Origin: Acidobacteriaceae bacterium | Lineage (GTDB): Bacteria > Acidobacteriota > Terriglobia > Terriglobales > Acidobacteriaceae | Length of the DNA: 57,924 bases | Assembly: GCA_003152695.1 (NCBI GenBank) | Contig: PMAT01000036.1 | Location: 56,372-114,295 of the forward strand | Reading direction: 5' to 3' | Shown here: positions 37,480 to 47,834 of the stretch, piece after piece | Numbering within the stretch: position 1 is the first letter of the stretch | Layout: every line of letters begins with the position of its first letter | The notes under the pieces: generated by a model | Told to the model about the DNA's origin: nothing | What the model saw: the letters and a program-made list of their open reading frames with translations, nothing else | Database searches by the model: none | Position numbers and translations under genes: made by a program

Positions 37480-37659
37480 TCAGGCGGCCTTCCGAACCGT
37501 CTCCTCCGCCGGTCTTTCCTGCTCGGTTGCGCCAGTCTTCAATTCAAGAACAGGGTAAATGCGGTTGCAGTCCACGCAATAAATCTCTCCATGGCTTGCA
37601 TCCGAGGTCCTGTCGCTACCGCAGGCGGGACAGATCGGTATCACTAGGTCTGCGCTCAT
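37480..37659 (-). CDS. small zinc-ribbon protein
   Basis: 59 residues from ATG 37659, which has AAGG 9 bases upstream; a GTG three codons earlier is possible. Two Cys pairs (CPACGS near residue 10, CVDCNR near 28) make a zinc ribbon of the type found in small TFIIB-like or rubredoxin-like proteins. The tail is acidic. No function known. Confidence 0.65.
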   Translation of the reverse strand: MSADLVIPICPACGSDRTSDASHGEIYCVDCNRIYPVLELKTGATEQERPAEETVRKAA

Positions 37660-37992
37660 GATTTGCACCTTTCTCTTAAGAGCAGTTCACAGGCCAGCAT
37701 TCCGGAAGTGGGCAGATCAACGACGTGGGCAGATTAATATTGATGATGACAGTCGCCAGGTAAAAGGTTGCAATTCAATTTTTCTTAGTGCGCGTGGTGT
37801 CCAGATGGCTATTTGTCAAAGGGTGGTTATTTGCCCGGCATGCAACCTCAATCGTGAACTGCAAAGCGCACAATCGAAGTCGGCCCGCGCAATTACCCTG
37901 AGCTTGCGCACCCGCCGTTCCGGCATTGCCAATCGGGTATACTGCCTCGCAGAAAACAAAACAGGAAATTGAATATCGGGAGGAATGAATCC

Positions 37993-38748
37993 ATGCCAGA
38001 CAAGCCATCCATGCATCCATTTTCGTACAAGAATCGCGTGCCCAGAATCGCGTGCTTCAACAACTCAAAGACCGACATGGGCGTGGAGTTCGATGCCCTC
38101 ATCGCCGCCATGCAGAAATTCGTGGACGAGCACTTTGCCCCGGTCTGGGGAACGCCCGCCGAACTGGTGAAGTCCACCGGCTTCCTCAAGGGGGCGTGGG
38201 CCATGGCGTTTCTAGACAGTACGAAAGACGGCGACCTGGAGGGCTATCACGACGTGACTCCCGAGGGACTGCCGATGTCGAAAGTGTTCGTCAAGAACAT
38301 ACTGAAGCAGAAGGACCAGGTGAGCGTCGCCGCCTCGCACGAGTTGGCCGAAATGCTGGTCGATCCCGCCGCAAACCTCTACTCCACCGGGCCCAAGAAG
38401 AACCGCCTGTATGACTACGAAGTGGCCGACCCGGTGGAGGAGCTGTTCTTCAAGGTCGACGGAATCGCCATGACCGACTTCGTGTATCCCTCGTACTTCG
38501 AGACCTTCCACAAGAAGGGATCGACCCGTTTCGACCACATGGAGGTGCTGGATAAGCCGTTCGATTTGCACGAAGGCGGCTACCAGAGCTATTGGACCCA
38601 CGGCAAAGAGGAGACCGCGTGGGGTTCGAAGGCCAAGAAGGTCCGCTTCCAGCAAGAAGATCGTCGCGGGCATCGCAGCACCTTCCGCCATAAGCGAAAG
38701 AGAAAGGTGTCGAAGGTGGCAAAAGCGCACGCGGCCGCCGCTAGATAA
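37993..38748 (+). CDS. hypothetical protein with HELAE metal-site-like motif
   Basis: 251 residues from ATG 37993; GGGAGG is about 9 bases upstream. It has no signal peptide. The segment SVAASHELAEMLVDP holds H-E-x-x-E followed by D-P, resembling the helix of zincin metallopeptidases of the SHExxE...DP type (the second His of HExxH is replaced by Glu). DYEVADPVEELFF and FVYPSYFETF look like the rest of a compact fold. The last 40 residues are Lys/Arg-rich (HRSTFRHKRKRKVSKVAKAH), suggesting nucleic-acid or membrane contact. Peptidase activity is inference from one motif. Confidence 0.7.
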   Translation: MPDKPSMHPFSYKNRVPRIACFNNSKTDMGVEFDALIAAMQKFVDEHFAPVWGTPAELVKSTGFLKGAWAMAFLDSTKDGDLEGYHDVTPEGLPMSKVFVKNILKQKDQVSVAASHELAEMLVDPAANLYSTGPKKNRLYDYEVADPVEELFFKVDGIAMTDFVYPSYFETFHKKGSTRFDHMEVLDKPFDLHEGGYQSYWTHGKEETAWGSKAKKVRFQQEDRRGHRSTFRHKRKRKVSKVAKAHAAAAR

Positions 38749-39044
38749 TTAGGTCTGAGCGAAGGGTGATCAGACTATCGGCCCCACACTACGTCATCCG
38801 GCGAGGTCTTCTCAAATAACCGTTCCAAGGCTTGCGTAGTTGGCAACCGGAAATTGAGAGTGAATATGCGGCCGTGTGGCGGGCAACTTCCGGATTGCCG
38901 ACGACTCGGGAGTTGTGGCACGGTGGCTCGAACCGAAATGCTGAGTGTCGCCCCTTCCACGGATCGGCAAGAAGCCTCCAAATCTCCCTTTTGTCTTCCC
39001 AACGCAATTCGGTGCGATATGCTTTTGGGGGGTCAGCCTGAGAG
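38749..39044. other. intergenic stretch with no recognised feature
   Basis: About 300 bases between the HELAE-motif gene and the ClC gene. I see no credible reading frame, tRNA, strong hairpin or consensus promoter. Confidence 0.5.
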
Positions 39045-40784
39045 ATGAGCGAGAACGGCGAAAGCCCGAGCGGACGTTGGTGGAGGACCCCGCTTTTATC
39101 TCTCGCCGCCAGACTGCAAGAGCGTGAAGACCAGGTGTTCCTGGTGCTGGCGCTGGTCATCGGCGCATTGACCGGATTGGCGGTGGTCGCTTTCATCCTG
39201 CTGACGGAACGAGAGGGGATGCGGTTGTATCCCGTGGGCGGCGCCCGGTGGCGACGCTTACTGCTCCCGGTCGGAGGCTCGCTAGGCATCGGCTACCTGC
39301 TGTACCGCTATTTTCCCAACGCACGAGGCAGCGGCGTGCCTCAAACCAAGGCGGCCCTATTCGCCCGCGGTGGCCGCATCACGATGCGCACCGTGATCGG
39401 AAAGTTCTTTTGCACATCGGCAACCCTGGCCAGCGGAATCCCGCTGGGGCGCGAGGGGCCTTCGGTGCAAGTGGGTGCGGGCATTGCGTCCGTGTTGGGA
39501 CGGCGCTTGGGACTGCGCCCCGAAAAAGTTAAGGCGCTTCTGCCGGTGGGCGCGGCCGCCGCCATTGCGGCCGCGTTTAATACGCCGCTGGCGGCAGTGC
39601 TGTTTGCGCTGGAGGAGATCATGGGCGACCTCCACGCATCGGTGCTGGGCTCGGTGGTGTTGGCCTCCGCTACCTCATGGCTGGTACTCCGCCTTGTGCC
39701 TGGCAACCATCCTCTGTTCAGAGTGCCGCAGTATCAACTGGTGCATCCGCTGGAATTTTCCATCTACGCGTTGCTGGGCGTGGCGGGCGGCCTGGTTTCC
39801 GTGGCCTTCACCAAACTCCTGCTGGGCATGCGGGAGCGCTTCCTGCGCTTCCCCCAAAACACGGTCTGGTTCCAACCCGTGGCGGGCGGCCTGTTAGTCG
39901 GCTTGATGGGATGGTTTGTGCCGCAGGTCTTGGGCGTGGGCTATGGGTACGTCGGCGATGTTTTGAATGGACGGATGGCACTCAACCTGATGGTTCTGTT
40001 GGTGGTCCTGAAGCTTTTCGCCGTGACCACAAGTTATGCATCGGGCAATGCGGGAGGTATTTTCGGCCCCGCCCTGTTCATCGGCGCCATGTTGGGCGGT
40101 GCGGTGGGCACGGTGGCGCATCATTTGTTGCCCGCCTACACCGCGACGCCAGGCGCCTACGCGCTGGTCGGGATGGGCGCGGTCTTCGCGGGCATCGTCC
40201 GCGCTCCCATGACTTCCGTGGTGATGATCTTCGAGATGACCCAGGACTATGCGGTCATCGTCCCGCTGATGATTGCGAATCTGGTGAGCCTTTTCATCTC
40301 CTCACGATTGCAACGCCAGCCCATCTACGACGCCCTGGCGGTGCAGGATGGCATACACCTCCCTACGGCGGAGACGCGCCACCGCCACGGTCAGCGCCAG
40401 GTAACTCGAATCATGCACCCTGCAACTGAGTTGCTGCCCAGCGAGATCACGGTCCAGGAAGCCCTGGAACGGGTCCGTGCAAGTGAGTTCCGAACCTGGC
40501 TGGTGACTGATCCACGAGGTGTGGTCGGCGTTATCAACCGCTCGACGCTCGAACGAGAGGTGGCGGCAGGTGCTGACAAGCCGCTGGGTGAGCTTGTGGA
40601 TGGGCTGCTTTTTCCTCACGTCCATCCCGACCAGGGGCCCGATTTAGCGCTCGAGCGCATGGGCGCAAACCACATCGACGTCGTTCCGGTAGTGAGCCGT
40701 GCTGATATCCACAAGCTGGAAGGCATCGTCACCCTGCGCGATGTCTTGGAGTCATACGGTGTCAGCCCGCCCGATCGGGCGTAG
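39045..40784 (+). CDS. ClC-family chloride channel/antiporter with CBS domains
   Basis: 579 residues. The transport domain (about 30-430) has the three anion-site motifs: GSGVP (95-99), GREGP (135-139) with gating glutamate E137, and GGIFGPALF near 340. A glutamate pair at ALEE (190-191) is at the position of the proton-transfer glutamate of E. coli ClC, pointing to a Cl-/H+ antiporter. Two CBS domains occupy about 455-570 and may sense nucleotides. About ten membrane helices. Monocistronic; it faces the kinase gene. Confidence 0.93.
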   Translation: MSENGESPSGRWWRTPLLSLAARLQEREDQVFLVLALVIGALTGLAVVAFILLTEREGMRLYPVGGARWRRLLLPVGGSLGIGYLLYRYFPNARGSGVPQTKAALFARGGRITMRTVIGKFFCTSATLASGIPLGREGPSVQVGAGIASVLGRRLGLRPEKVKALLPVGAAAAIAAAFNTPLAAVLFALEEIMGDLHASVLGSVVLASATSWLVLRLVPGNHPLFRVPQYQLVHPLEFSIYALLGVAGGLVSVAFTKLLLGMRERFLRFPQNTVWFQPVAGGLLVGLMGWFVPQVLGVGYGYVGDVLNGRMALNLMVLLVVLKLFAVTTSYASGNAGGIFGPALFIGAMLGGAVGTVAHHLLPAYTATPGAYALVGMGAVFAGIVRAPMTSVVMIFEMTQDYAVIVPLMIANLVSLFISSRLQRQPIYDALAVQDGIHLPTAETRHRHGQRQVTRIMHPATELLPSEITVQEALERVRASEFRTWLVTDPRGVVGVINRSTLEREVAAGADKPLGELVDGLLFPHVHPDQGPDLALERMGANHIDVVPVVSRADIHKLEGIVTLRDVLESYGVSPPDRA

Positions 40785-40963
40785 ACTTACCGGCGGATTT
40801 TTCCCGTATCACGGACAAACAGGAGGAACCGAATACCTCTTGTTTGCCCACGATATGGGAACAATCCAGAGAGGCGTCGATCATCGGTTGCGAAGATCGC
40901 TTCTCCGTGTGGCCGGACGAACAGTCGAATATCTATTTGCTTTCAGGGCCGGGAGCGCCGCAG

Positions 40964-43822
40964 TTATTGTAGCTTCGCGTATTCCGCTTTGGCGTCCTTC
41001 AAGATGGGAACATCGGGATCGGCGTCTTTCCAGAGCGTGAGGAAGTCCTTATATGCGGAACGGGCCCTGGCCGTATCACCCTGAGCGGCGTAAGCGCGAG
41101 CCAAGCCGAGGCGGGCCAGGACTCCCCATTGAAAGTTCACCACCGCTCCCCGGTAATCGATGAACTTCTGGAATTCCGCTGCCGCGGCATGGCCGTCGTG
41201 CAGCATGAGATAGGCTTCTCCCCGTAAATAAACCGGGCATAGGAATACAACCACTTGCGTGGGTTGGCCGAGTTCGATGCCGCTCGCCACGCGCAATACT
41301 TCGATGGCCCGGTTCGGATCTTTGCGCTGCAAGGCGATGGCCGCCTGGATGGTGGGCAGCCAATACCTCTGGACCAGCGTGTCGAGCGGGAATGTTTTGT
41401 CGAGATCGGCCGCCAGCTTCTCCGCCCCTGCGGTATCGCCAGCGCGCGCCAGGGCCGCTGCCGACATTGCCTTTACGTCGCGGTTTGGAGCCAGCTTCAC
41501 CGCCGCCGTGGCCTCGGCAAGGGCCTGATTGCGGTTGCCGGACTCCACCTCGCGCAGCGCCGCCGCTGCCTGATACATTGCGGCAGCCTCTTTAGCGTCG
41601 TCGTGCTGGGCTGACTCCATCGCTTGCACGGTGACCTCGCGCGCCTTTTTCAATTTGCCGTACCAGGCTTCTGTGTCCGCTTGATAGGCCAGCACCAACT
41701 CTTCGGCGCCCGGCTTACCCATGGCAGCGGCGAGCAGTTGCGCCATCTGCGCCGCATCGCCCTTGAGGAAAGCCAACTGGTAGCGATTGGTCAGCAGGAA
41801 TTCGCCCTCCAGTTTGCGCTCCTCGGCTTGCTTGTACACTTTCTCCGCCTGGTCCAACTGGTTTAGGTTCGCGTAGTCATTGCCGAGGTTGAGATAGTTG
41901 TTCTCATCATTCGGCTCCAGGCGGAGCGCCCCGCTGGCTTCCTGCAATGCCTTTTCCCAGTTTCCCAGGAGGCCGTAAATATCGCCCAGGTTGGTGTAAG
42001 GTAAATAGTCCCGCGGGTAGGTTTGCTGCCACAGCTCGTAGGCCTGCGCCGCCTTCTCCAACTCGCCGGTGGTGTAGGTGTAGTAGATGGCCTCGATGGC
42101 GAGCCGCTCGCGCTCGCTCACCTTCTCCCGCAGCTCGTAAGCCTTGCGCGAATTCTCCGCCGCCCGGCCCAACTCGTTGAGATTGCCGTACACCACGGAC
42201 ATGGATCGGTAGGCCACGGCAAAATTCGGGTCCAATTCCACCGCGCGTTTGTAGAAGGGCAAAGCCGGAACGTCCCCTTTTGCGGCCTGCATCTTCCTTC
42301 CCAGGCTATAGGCTTTCAGGGCCTCCAGCGAGGGCGTGGTCGCTTCCTCCACCGGGGTGGCATACTTCTGCACCGAGCTGAGCGACTCGCCCAGTTTGGC
42401 GCGCAAGATGACCGCCGCATTGTCCAGCGCCTTGAGCACCGCTTCCTTGCCCGCCGCCTGCTCCTGCGCCTCGGCCAATACGTCTCCGGTGTTGCAGTCC
42501 GCCGCCTTCAGGCCGATCACGTATTGGCTGCCCAGCGCAGCGATGGAGCCTGTCAGGATGGCCCGGCTGCCCCTACGCTGGCAAACTTCGCGCGCCAGCT
42601 CTGGCGTCAAACGGTCACCTGCGGGGCGGCCCATCAGCCGCAAAGTCTCGTTCACCTTGCGCTCAGAAACCAGGGCGAGAAAGGGCGATTGCTCAAGCTG
42701 CACCGCAAGTCCCTGCTTCAGCGTGTCGTCAAAAACGCTGTCGCCGGTGGTGTTGGTGAAATCGGAGAGGACAATGGTGTCGTTGCCGGTCAGCGGCTTG
42801 GCTTGATGCCCGCGATAGTAAAGCCCGCCCGCGACCAGCGCCGCGCTCAGCAGGACCAGAAACGCAATCCTCCAGAGCTTGCTGCCTGAAGCAGCAACAG
42901 TTTGTGGCGCGGCCACCGCGCTCGAACTCGCCGCAGAACTGACTCCGCTCTCGATGTCCCGCTTGGCCCTCTGCAAGTCGGCGCGCATTTCCGCAGCGTG
43001 CTGGTAACGCAGATTGCGGTCCTTCTCCAGGGCTTTGTTGATGATTCGTTCCAGCTCAGGCGATATGTCGGGATTCAACCGCACTGGCGAAGTGGGCGCG
43101 CCGTCCAGAATCGCCTTGGAGATGACTCCCGAACTTTCGCCGCGAAACGGCATGAGGCCGGTGGCCATTTCGTACAACACCACCCCAAACGAGAACAGGT
43201 CGGAACGGGCATCGAGATCTTTGGCTCGTACCTGCTCGGGCGACATATAAGCCACCGTGCCGACCGCAGAACCGGGACTGGTCGGGTGCAGTTCAGTGCG
43301 CGTCTCTGCCATCGCCTCGGTTGCTGAAATCTTGCTCGACGAACCGGCTTTGGCCACGATCTTGGCCAGTCCGAAATCGAGAATCTTGGCGTGGCCGCGC
43401 CCGGTCACAAAAATGTTGGCGGGCTTGATGTCGCGATGGACGATCCCCTCCGCATGCGCGGCGTCCAACGCGTCCGCAATCTCAATGGCCAGGCTAAGCA
43501 GAACATCGGTCTCGATGGGTTTGGCGGCGATGCGATGCTTCAGCGTCATGCCGTCCAGAAATTCCATGACGATGAAGGGCTTACCGTCCTGCTCATCGAT
43601 TTCATAGATGGTGCAGATATTGGGATGGTTCAGGGCAGAAGCCGCCTGCGCCTCGCGCTCGAAGCGGGCCAAGGCTTGGGGATCTTTGGCGATTTCATCC
43701 GGCAAGAACTTCAGGGCGACAAACCGGTGCAGGGAAATGTCCTCGGCCTTATAGACCACACCCATCCCTCCGCCGCCGACTTTCTCGATAATGCGGTAAT
43801 GGGATACGATCTGGTCAATCAT
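40964..43822 (-). CDS. membrane Ser/Thr protein kinase with TPR C-terminus
   Basis: 952 residues. Kinase domain about 9-290: glycine loop [11 protein letters not shown]38, E57, HRDIKPAN (129-136), DFG (149-151), and an activation loop lengthened by a Ser/Thr-rich stretch (about 160-185). One membrane helix at 316-334. Outside it, a TolB-like/adenylate-cyclase-associated region ([28 protein letters not shown]) and ten or more TPRs ([22 protein letters not shown]) follow. This architecture is highly expanded in Acidobacteriota; the periplasmic part probably senses a protein partner. No ribosome site of note before the ATG. Confidence 0.94.
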   Translation of the reverse strand: MIDQIVSHYRIIEKVGGGGMGVVYKAEDISLHRFVALKFLPDEIAKDPQALARFEREAQAASALNHPNICTIYEIDEQDGKPFIVMEFLDGMTLKHRIAAKPIETDVLLSLAIEIADALDAAHAEGIVHRDIKPANIFVTGRGHAKILDFGLAKIVAKAGSSSKISATEAMAETRTELHPTSPGSAVGTVAYMSPEQVRAKDLDARSDLFSFGVVLYEMATGLMPFRGESSGVISKAILDGAPTSPVRLNPDISPELERIINKALEKDRNLRYQHAAEMRADLQRAKRDIESGVSSAASSSAVAAPQTVAASGSKLWRIAFLVLLSAALVAGGLYYRGHQAKPLTGNDTIVLSDFTNTTGDSVFDDTLKQGLAVQLEQSPFLALVSERKVNETLRLMGRPAGDRLTPELAREVCQRRGSRAILTGSIAALGSQYVIGLKAADCNTGDVLAEAQEQAAGKEAVLKALDNAAVILRAKLGESLSSVQKYATPVEEATTPSLEALKAYSLGRKMQAAKGDVPALPFYKRAVELDPNFAVAYRSMSVVYGNLNELGRAAENSRKAYELREKVSERERLAIEAIYYTYTTGELEKAAQAYELWQQTYPRDYLPYTNLGDIYGLLGNWEKALQEASGALRLEPNDENNYLNLGNDYANLNQLDQAEKVYKQAEERKLEGEFLLTNRYQLAFLKGDAAQMAQLLAAAMGKPGAEELVLAYQADTEAWYGKLKKAREVTVQAMESAQHDDAKEAAAMYQAAAALREVESGNRNQALAEATAAVKLAPNRDVKAMSAAALARAGDTAGAEKLAADLDKTFPLDTLVQRYWLPTIQAAIALQRKDPNRAIEVLRVASGIELGQPTQVVVFLCPVYLRGEAYLMLHDGHAAAAEFQKFIDYRGAVVNFQWGVLARLGLARAYAAQGDTARARSAYKDFLTLWKDADPDVPILKDAKAEYAKLQ

Positions 43823-44014
43823 TACGAGGTGGCTGAACCTTGGGGTGACATCATCTTAAGGACGCAGCATCTGCCCGTCAACCAGGAACAGGGTTGGCGA
43901 CCGCGCCCTTGATGCTGTTGACAGCCGCTGAACCGGCGGCCCGTTTTGCCCGCCCCGATCTTGCCGAAGCTCCTGAGGTTGAACAGAGTGCAATCCCGCT
44001 CTTAAACTGAAGAT

Positions 44015-44947
44015 ATGCACGTGCATGCCAGCGACGCAAGAAGTAGGACCACCTCGCGTGTGTTGCGGATTTCGCTGGTCGTCACGCTGGCCTACATCGT
44101 GCTGCTGGTCGTGGCCGGGCTGCGCGCCCATAGCCTGGCGCTGCTCTCGGAGGCCGGACACAACCTCTCCGACTTCGTCGCCTTGCTGATGTCGTGGGGC
44201 GCAGTCTATTTGCAAGGCAGGCCGCCCAGCGCGCGTAAGACCTTCGGCTACAACCGCGCAGGCGTGCTGGTCGCGTTCGTCAACGGCCTGTCGCTGGTAC
44301 TGGTTGCCTTCTACATCCTCTACGAAGCCTTCCGCCGTTTGCAATCTCCGGTGGATGTGCACGCCGGCATCATGATCTGGGTGGCAGCCGCGGGCGTCGT
44401 CATGAACGGCGCGATTGCGCTGCTGCTGATGCGCGGCCATCGCGACATCAACCTGCGCAGCGCGCTGCTGCACGAGATTGGCGACACCTTGTCCACGGCC
44501 GCGGTAATCGCCGGCGGCATCATGATCGCCCTGACCGGCGAGCGCTGGATCGACCCCGCACTTTCCGTGGGCATTGGCGTCATGATCCTCTGGTCTTCCA
44601 GCGGGATCATCCGCGAGAGCCTCAACATCCTGCTGGAAGGCACGCCCAGCGGCATGGAGTTGCAGCGCATTGAGGAGATCATTCGCACCATTCCGGGGGT
44701 GAACGATGTGCACGATCTGCACGTGTGGAGCATCGGCAGCGACACCCATTCGCTCTCCTGCCACGTGGCCATCGCCGACATGCCCGCGTCGGAGAGCGAG
44801 GGCATTCTGCGCCTGATACGCGAGCAAATGGGCAAACGCTTCCACATCCATCACACCACCATCCAGTTCGAGCTGGCGGTCTGCGAGGTGGCCGACGGCT
44901 GCGTCATCCCCATCAGCCCGGCCCACGAGCATGGCCACTCGCATTGA
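44015..44947 (+). CDS. cation diffusion facilitator (zinc exporter type)
   Basis: 310 residues, six membrane helices. The metal site is H49-x3-D53 (EAGHNLSD) and H153-x3-D157 (LHEIGDTL), the HD-HD set of zinc-transporting CDF proteins. A cytoplasmic C-terminal domain (about 205-290, MELQRIEEIIRTIPGVNDVHDLHVW) and a His-rich end (HEHGHSH) follow, plus a His at each second N-terminal residue (MHVH). It effluxes Zn2+ (possibly Cd2+ or Co2+) using the proton gradient. The lipoprotein gene follows within 20 bases. Confidence 0.94.
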   Translation: MHVHASDARSRTTSRVLRISLVVTLAYIVLLVVAGLRAHSLALLSEAGHNLSDFVALLMSWGAVYLQGRPPSARKTFGYNRAGVLVAFVNGLSLVLVAFYILYEAFRRLQSPVDVHAGIMIWVAAAGVVMNGAIALLLMRGHRDINLRSALLHEIGDTLSTAAVIAGGIMIALTGERWIDPALSVGIGVMILWSSSGIIRESLNILLEGTPSGMELQRIEEIIRTIPGVNDVHDLHVWSIGSDTHSLSCHVAIADMPASESEGILRLIREQMGKRFHIHHTTIQFELAVCEVADGCVIPISPAHEHGHSH

Positions 44948-44967
44948 AGCGGAAGCGGAGAAACTGT

Positions 44968-45408
44968 TTGTCGATTCATCAATGTCGGCTGGCCTGTGCG
45001 ATTTTCGCTGCGATTCTGGCCTGCACACTGGGCTGTAGCCAGAACGCGACCGCGCCGGAACACCAACCGCAAGTTACGCCTTCGCCTGCTACCGGCGAGA
45101 CAGGCCCGTGGCACATGGACTTGAAGGTTTCTCCCGACCATCCGCGGATGTTCAAGCCGATAACCTTCACGCTGCATATCACCGATGACCATGCGCAGCC
45201 GGTCAACGACGCTGAGGTAAATGGCGCGCTTACGATGAAGGAGATGAATATGGGCACAACCCAGGTAAAGTTCGTGCCCAAGGGCAACGGCGACTACGAG
45301 GCTGCGATGAAGAGCATGGATATGTCTGGCCCGTGGAACCTCGCCGTGGACGCCTCGCAAGGCCCGGTCCACGCGAAGAAGAGCTTTGAGTTCACGGTGT
45401 ACGACTGA
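44968..45408 (+). CDS. YtkA-like lipoprotein
   Basis: 146 residues from TTG 44968, which has GGAG 7 bases upstream; a TTG at 44944 overlapping the CDF stop is an alternative. A hydrophobic leader ends in ILACTLGC, giving a lipobox-like cysteine. Residues about 45-145 are a YtkA/FixH-like beta-sandwich (MDLKVSPDHPRMFKPITFTL, VNGALTMKEMNMG, MSGPWNLAVDA). The Met-rich MKEMNMG and MKSMDMSG could bind copper. Close linkage to the CDF exporter suggests a role in metal handling at the membrane. Confidence 0.75.
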   Translation: MSIHQCRLACAIFAAILACTLGCSQNATAPEHQPQVTPSPATGETGPWHMDLKVSPDHPRMFKPITFTLHITDDHAQPVNDAEVNGALTMKEMNMGTTQVKFVPKGNGDYEAAMKSMDMSGPWNLAVDASQGPVHAKKSFEFTVYD

Positions 45409-45522
45409 ACATCCTCGTGAATCGTCACTCCCGTACCACCTGATTGACATCTTCCGCCAGCCTGCTTACTCTAAACTAACGCTATTGTGCGTCTTACCCC
45501 TTTTAAGGAACATCCAATCACC

Positions 45523-46506
45523 ATGCAGTCTTTGCGTCAGCGTTTACGTTTTTTAGCAGCCGTCCAACTGTTGCCGGCTTTGGAGAGCGGTGAGGAAACC
45601 CTGGTCGGCGGGCAAGCCGTGCTGGAGGGCGTCATGATGCGCTCGCCCCATGCCTGGGGCATCTGCATCCGCAGGCCCGATGGCACGCTGGCGACGCACT
45701 CGGAGCCGCTCGAACGCCTCTCGGACCAGCACAAATGGATGGGCTGGCCAGTGGTCCGCGGCGTCATGACGCTGGGCCAGGCGATGGCGCTGGGCTTCCG
45801 CGCTCTGCGCTACTCGGCCAACGTCGCCATGGGCGAGCTGAGCGCCGAAGACGAGAAGAAGACCGAGGTGCCGGGCTGGGCCCTGGCCCTTAACGTCGTG
45901 GTGTCGCTGGGGTTCTTCATCTTCATGTACAAGTTTGTGCCGCTGCTGGCGGCCACCAAGCTGAAGAATGTGTATCCGGCTTTCGGCAATCGAATCGCGT
46001 TTAACGTGGTGGACGGCGTCATCCGCATCGCACTTTTTCTGCTCTTCATCTGGGGCATCTCGCGCTGGCCCGACATTCGCCGGGTGTTTCAGTATCACGG
46101 CGCCGAGCATAAAACGGTCTTCGCCTTCGAGGCGCATGACCCGCTGACCGTCCAGAACGCGCAGTCCTATTCGACGTTTCATCCTCGCTGCGGCACCAGC
46201 TTCCTGATGACCGTGATGCTGATCGCGATGGTCATTTACATGTTGGTCCCTGCCACAACCTTTTGGGCGCGCTTCGCCTTCCGCATCGCGCTGTTGCCGG
46301 TCATCGCGGGGCTGTCGTACGAGTTGATCCGCTTCGCCGCGAAACATGGCTCGTCGCTGTTCGCGGTGCTGACCAAGCCCGGACTGTGGTTGCAACGCAT
46401 CACCACGCAGCCTCCCGCGGATGACCAGGTCGAGACCGCCATCGCCGCCTTGAACGAGGCCATGGAGCTGGAGAAACAGCGCGGCGGCGAACTGGTGATT
46501 GCCTAG
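45523..46506 (+). CDS. DUF1385 membrane protein (YqhQ-like)
   Basis: 327 residues from ATG 45523, or 339 from GTG 45487. Family motifs: VGGQAVLEGVMMRSP near the start, YHGAEHKTVFAFE in the middle, and FHPRCGTSFLMTVM with the second half membrane helices. Function unknown. In many bacteria DUF1385 lies directly before prfA and prmC as it does here, which supports the identification. Confidence 0.9.
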   Translation: MQSLRQRLRFLAAVQLLPALESGEETLVGGQAVLEGVMMRSPHAWGICIRRPDGTLATHSEPLERLSDQHKWMGWPVVRGVMTLGQAMALGFRALRYSANVAMGELSAEDEKKTEVPGWALALNVVVSLGFFIFMYKFVPLLAATKLKNVYPAFGNRIAFNVVDGVIRIALFLLFIWGISRWPDIRRVFQYHGAEHKTVFAFEAHDPLTVQNAQSYSTFHPRCGTSFLMTVMLIAMVIYMLVPATTFWARFAFRIALLPVIAGLSYELIRFAAKHGSSLFAVLTKPGLWLQRITTQPPADDQVETAIAALNEAMELEKQRGGELVIA

Positions 46507-46593
46507 CGGCGCCCGCCGCGACGAAATGCATTCCCCATTTTCCCCTTGCGTAGAGCGGCCTTCCGAGGCTGCTGAAAAAAATGACGTTCGGGT

Positions 46594-46618
46594 AGTGCGG
46601 ACCTTCAGGTCCGCGTCC
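46594..46618. repeat. palindromic element CGGACCT/AGGTCCG
   Basis: GTAGTGCGGACCTTCAGGTC then CGCG. The palindrome CGGACCT-TC-AGGTCCG lies before prfA; related forms GTAGTGCGGGCCTGAACCCG (near 32801) and GGGCCTG/CAGGCCC (33169) are upstream of secA. Confidence 0.5.
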
Positions 46619-46750
46619 AAGCTGCTTGTTTTATGAGGCGGAGCCGGCTTCAGCCGACGACAGGCTTGCTCTTCTGGAGTTTTGCAGCAGCTTCTTTGGT
46701 CGCGGCTATCGTCCACCGAACCCGAGTTCCGTACAATGTGAAGAGATCCC

Positions 46751-47830
46751 ATGTTTGAACGTCTTGACCAAACCGAACTGAAGTACGAAGAGCTCAACAA
46801 AGCTCTGTCTTCGCCGGATATCGTCTCCGACTCGGCGCGTTTCCAGAAGACCGCCAAGGCCCACAGCGAGTTGGCGCCCATCGTGGAGACGTATCGCGAG
46901 TACAAGGACCTGACACGCGGCATCCAGGAGAGCAAGGCCATGCTGGCCGACGAGAGCGATCCCGAAATGCGCGCCTACGCGCAGGATGAGCTGACCCAAC
47001 TCGAGGCGCGAGTTCTCCAGGTGGAAGCCGATCTCAAGCTGCTGCTGCTGCCCAAGGACCCGAACGACGAGAAGAACGTGGTGCTGGAAATCCGCGCCGG
47101 CACCGGCGGCGACGAGGCCACGCTGTTTGCGGCTGAGATCTTCCGCATGTACACGCGCTACGCCGAAAGCCAGCGTTGGAAGGTGGAAGTGCTTTCGACG
47201 TCGGAATCAACCGTCGGCGGGCTGAAGGAAGTGATCGCCATCATTGAAGGCCAGGGTGTGTACTCGCGCATGAAGTATGAGAGCGGCGTGCATCGCGTGC
47301 AGCGGGTCCCGCAGACCGAGACTCAGGGCCGCGTACACACTTCTGCGGTGACCGTCGCAGTGCTGCCCGAAGCCGAAGACGTGGACATCAAGATTGAAGC
47401 TAAGGACATTCGCATTGACACCTTCTGCTCCTCCGGGCCGGGCGGTCAATCGGTGAATACGACGTACTCTGCGGTTCGCATTACGCACCTGCCAACCAAC
47501 ACGGTCGTAAGTTGCCAGGACGAGAAGTCGCAGATCAAGAATCGCGAGAAGGGAATGCGCGTACTGCGCGCCCGCTTGTACGAGATGGAGCAGCAGAAGC
47601 AGCAGGACGCCCTGGCCAAAGAGCGCAAGGCGATGGTGGGCAGCGGCGATCGCAGCGAGAAGATCCGCACCTACAACTTCGCCCAGGACCGTGTTACCGA
47701 CCATCGCATCGGTTTCACCGCGCACCAGTTGAAGGAGTTCATGGACGGCCGCATCCAGCCCATGATCGACGCGCTGATCACCCACTTCCAGGCCGAGAAG
47801 ATGAAGCAAGAGATGGAGGTCACGGCCTGA
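46751..47830 (+). CDS. prfA: peptide chain release factor 1
   Basis: Terminates translation at UAA and UAG. 359 residues. The catalytic GGQ is in [21 protein letters not shown] near residue 233. The preceding domains ([34 protein letters not shown]) are normal. prmC, the enzyme that methylates this GGQ glutamine, begins 4 bases after the stop. Confidence 0.97.
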   Translation: MFERLDQTELKYEELNKALSSPDIVSDSARFQKTAKAHSELAPIVETYREYKDLTRGIQESKAMLADESDPEMRAYAQDELTQLEARVLQVEADLKLLLLPKDPNDEKNVVLEIRAGTGGDEATLFAAEIFRMYTRYAESQRWKVEVLSTSESTVGGLKEVIAIIEGQGVYSRMKYESGVHRVQRVPQTETQGRVHTSAVTVAVLPEAEDVDIKIEAKDIRIDTFCSSGPGGQSVNTTYSAVRITHLPTNTVVSCQDEKSQIKNREKGMRVLRARLYEMEQQKQQDALAKERKAMVGSGDRSEKIRTYNFAQDRVTDHRIGFTAHQLKEFMDGRIQPMIDALITHFQAEKMKQEMEVTA

Positions 47831-47834
47831 CCCC

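Noticed and set aside
45553-46941. 462-residue minus-strand frame
   Set aside because: Opposite the DUF1385 gene and the start of prfA; no motif.
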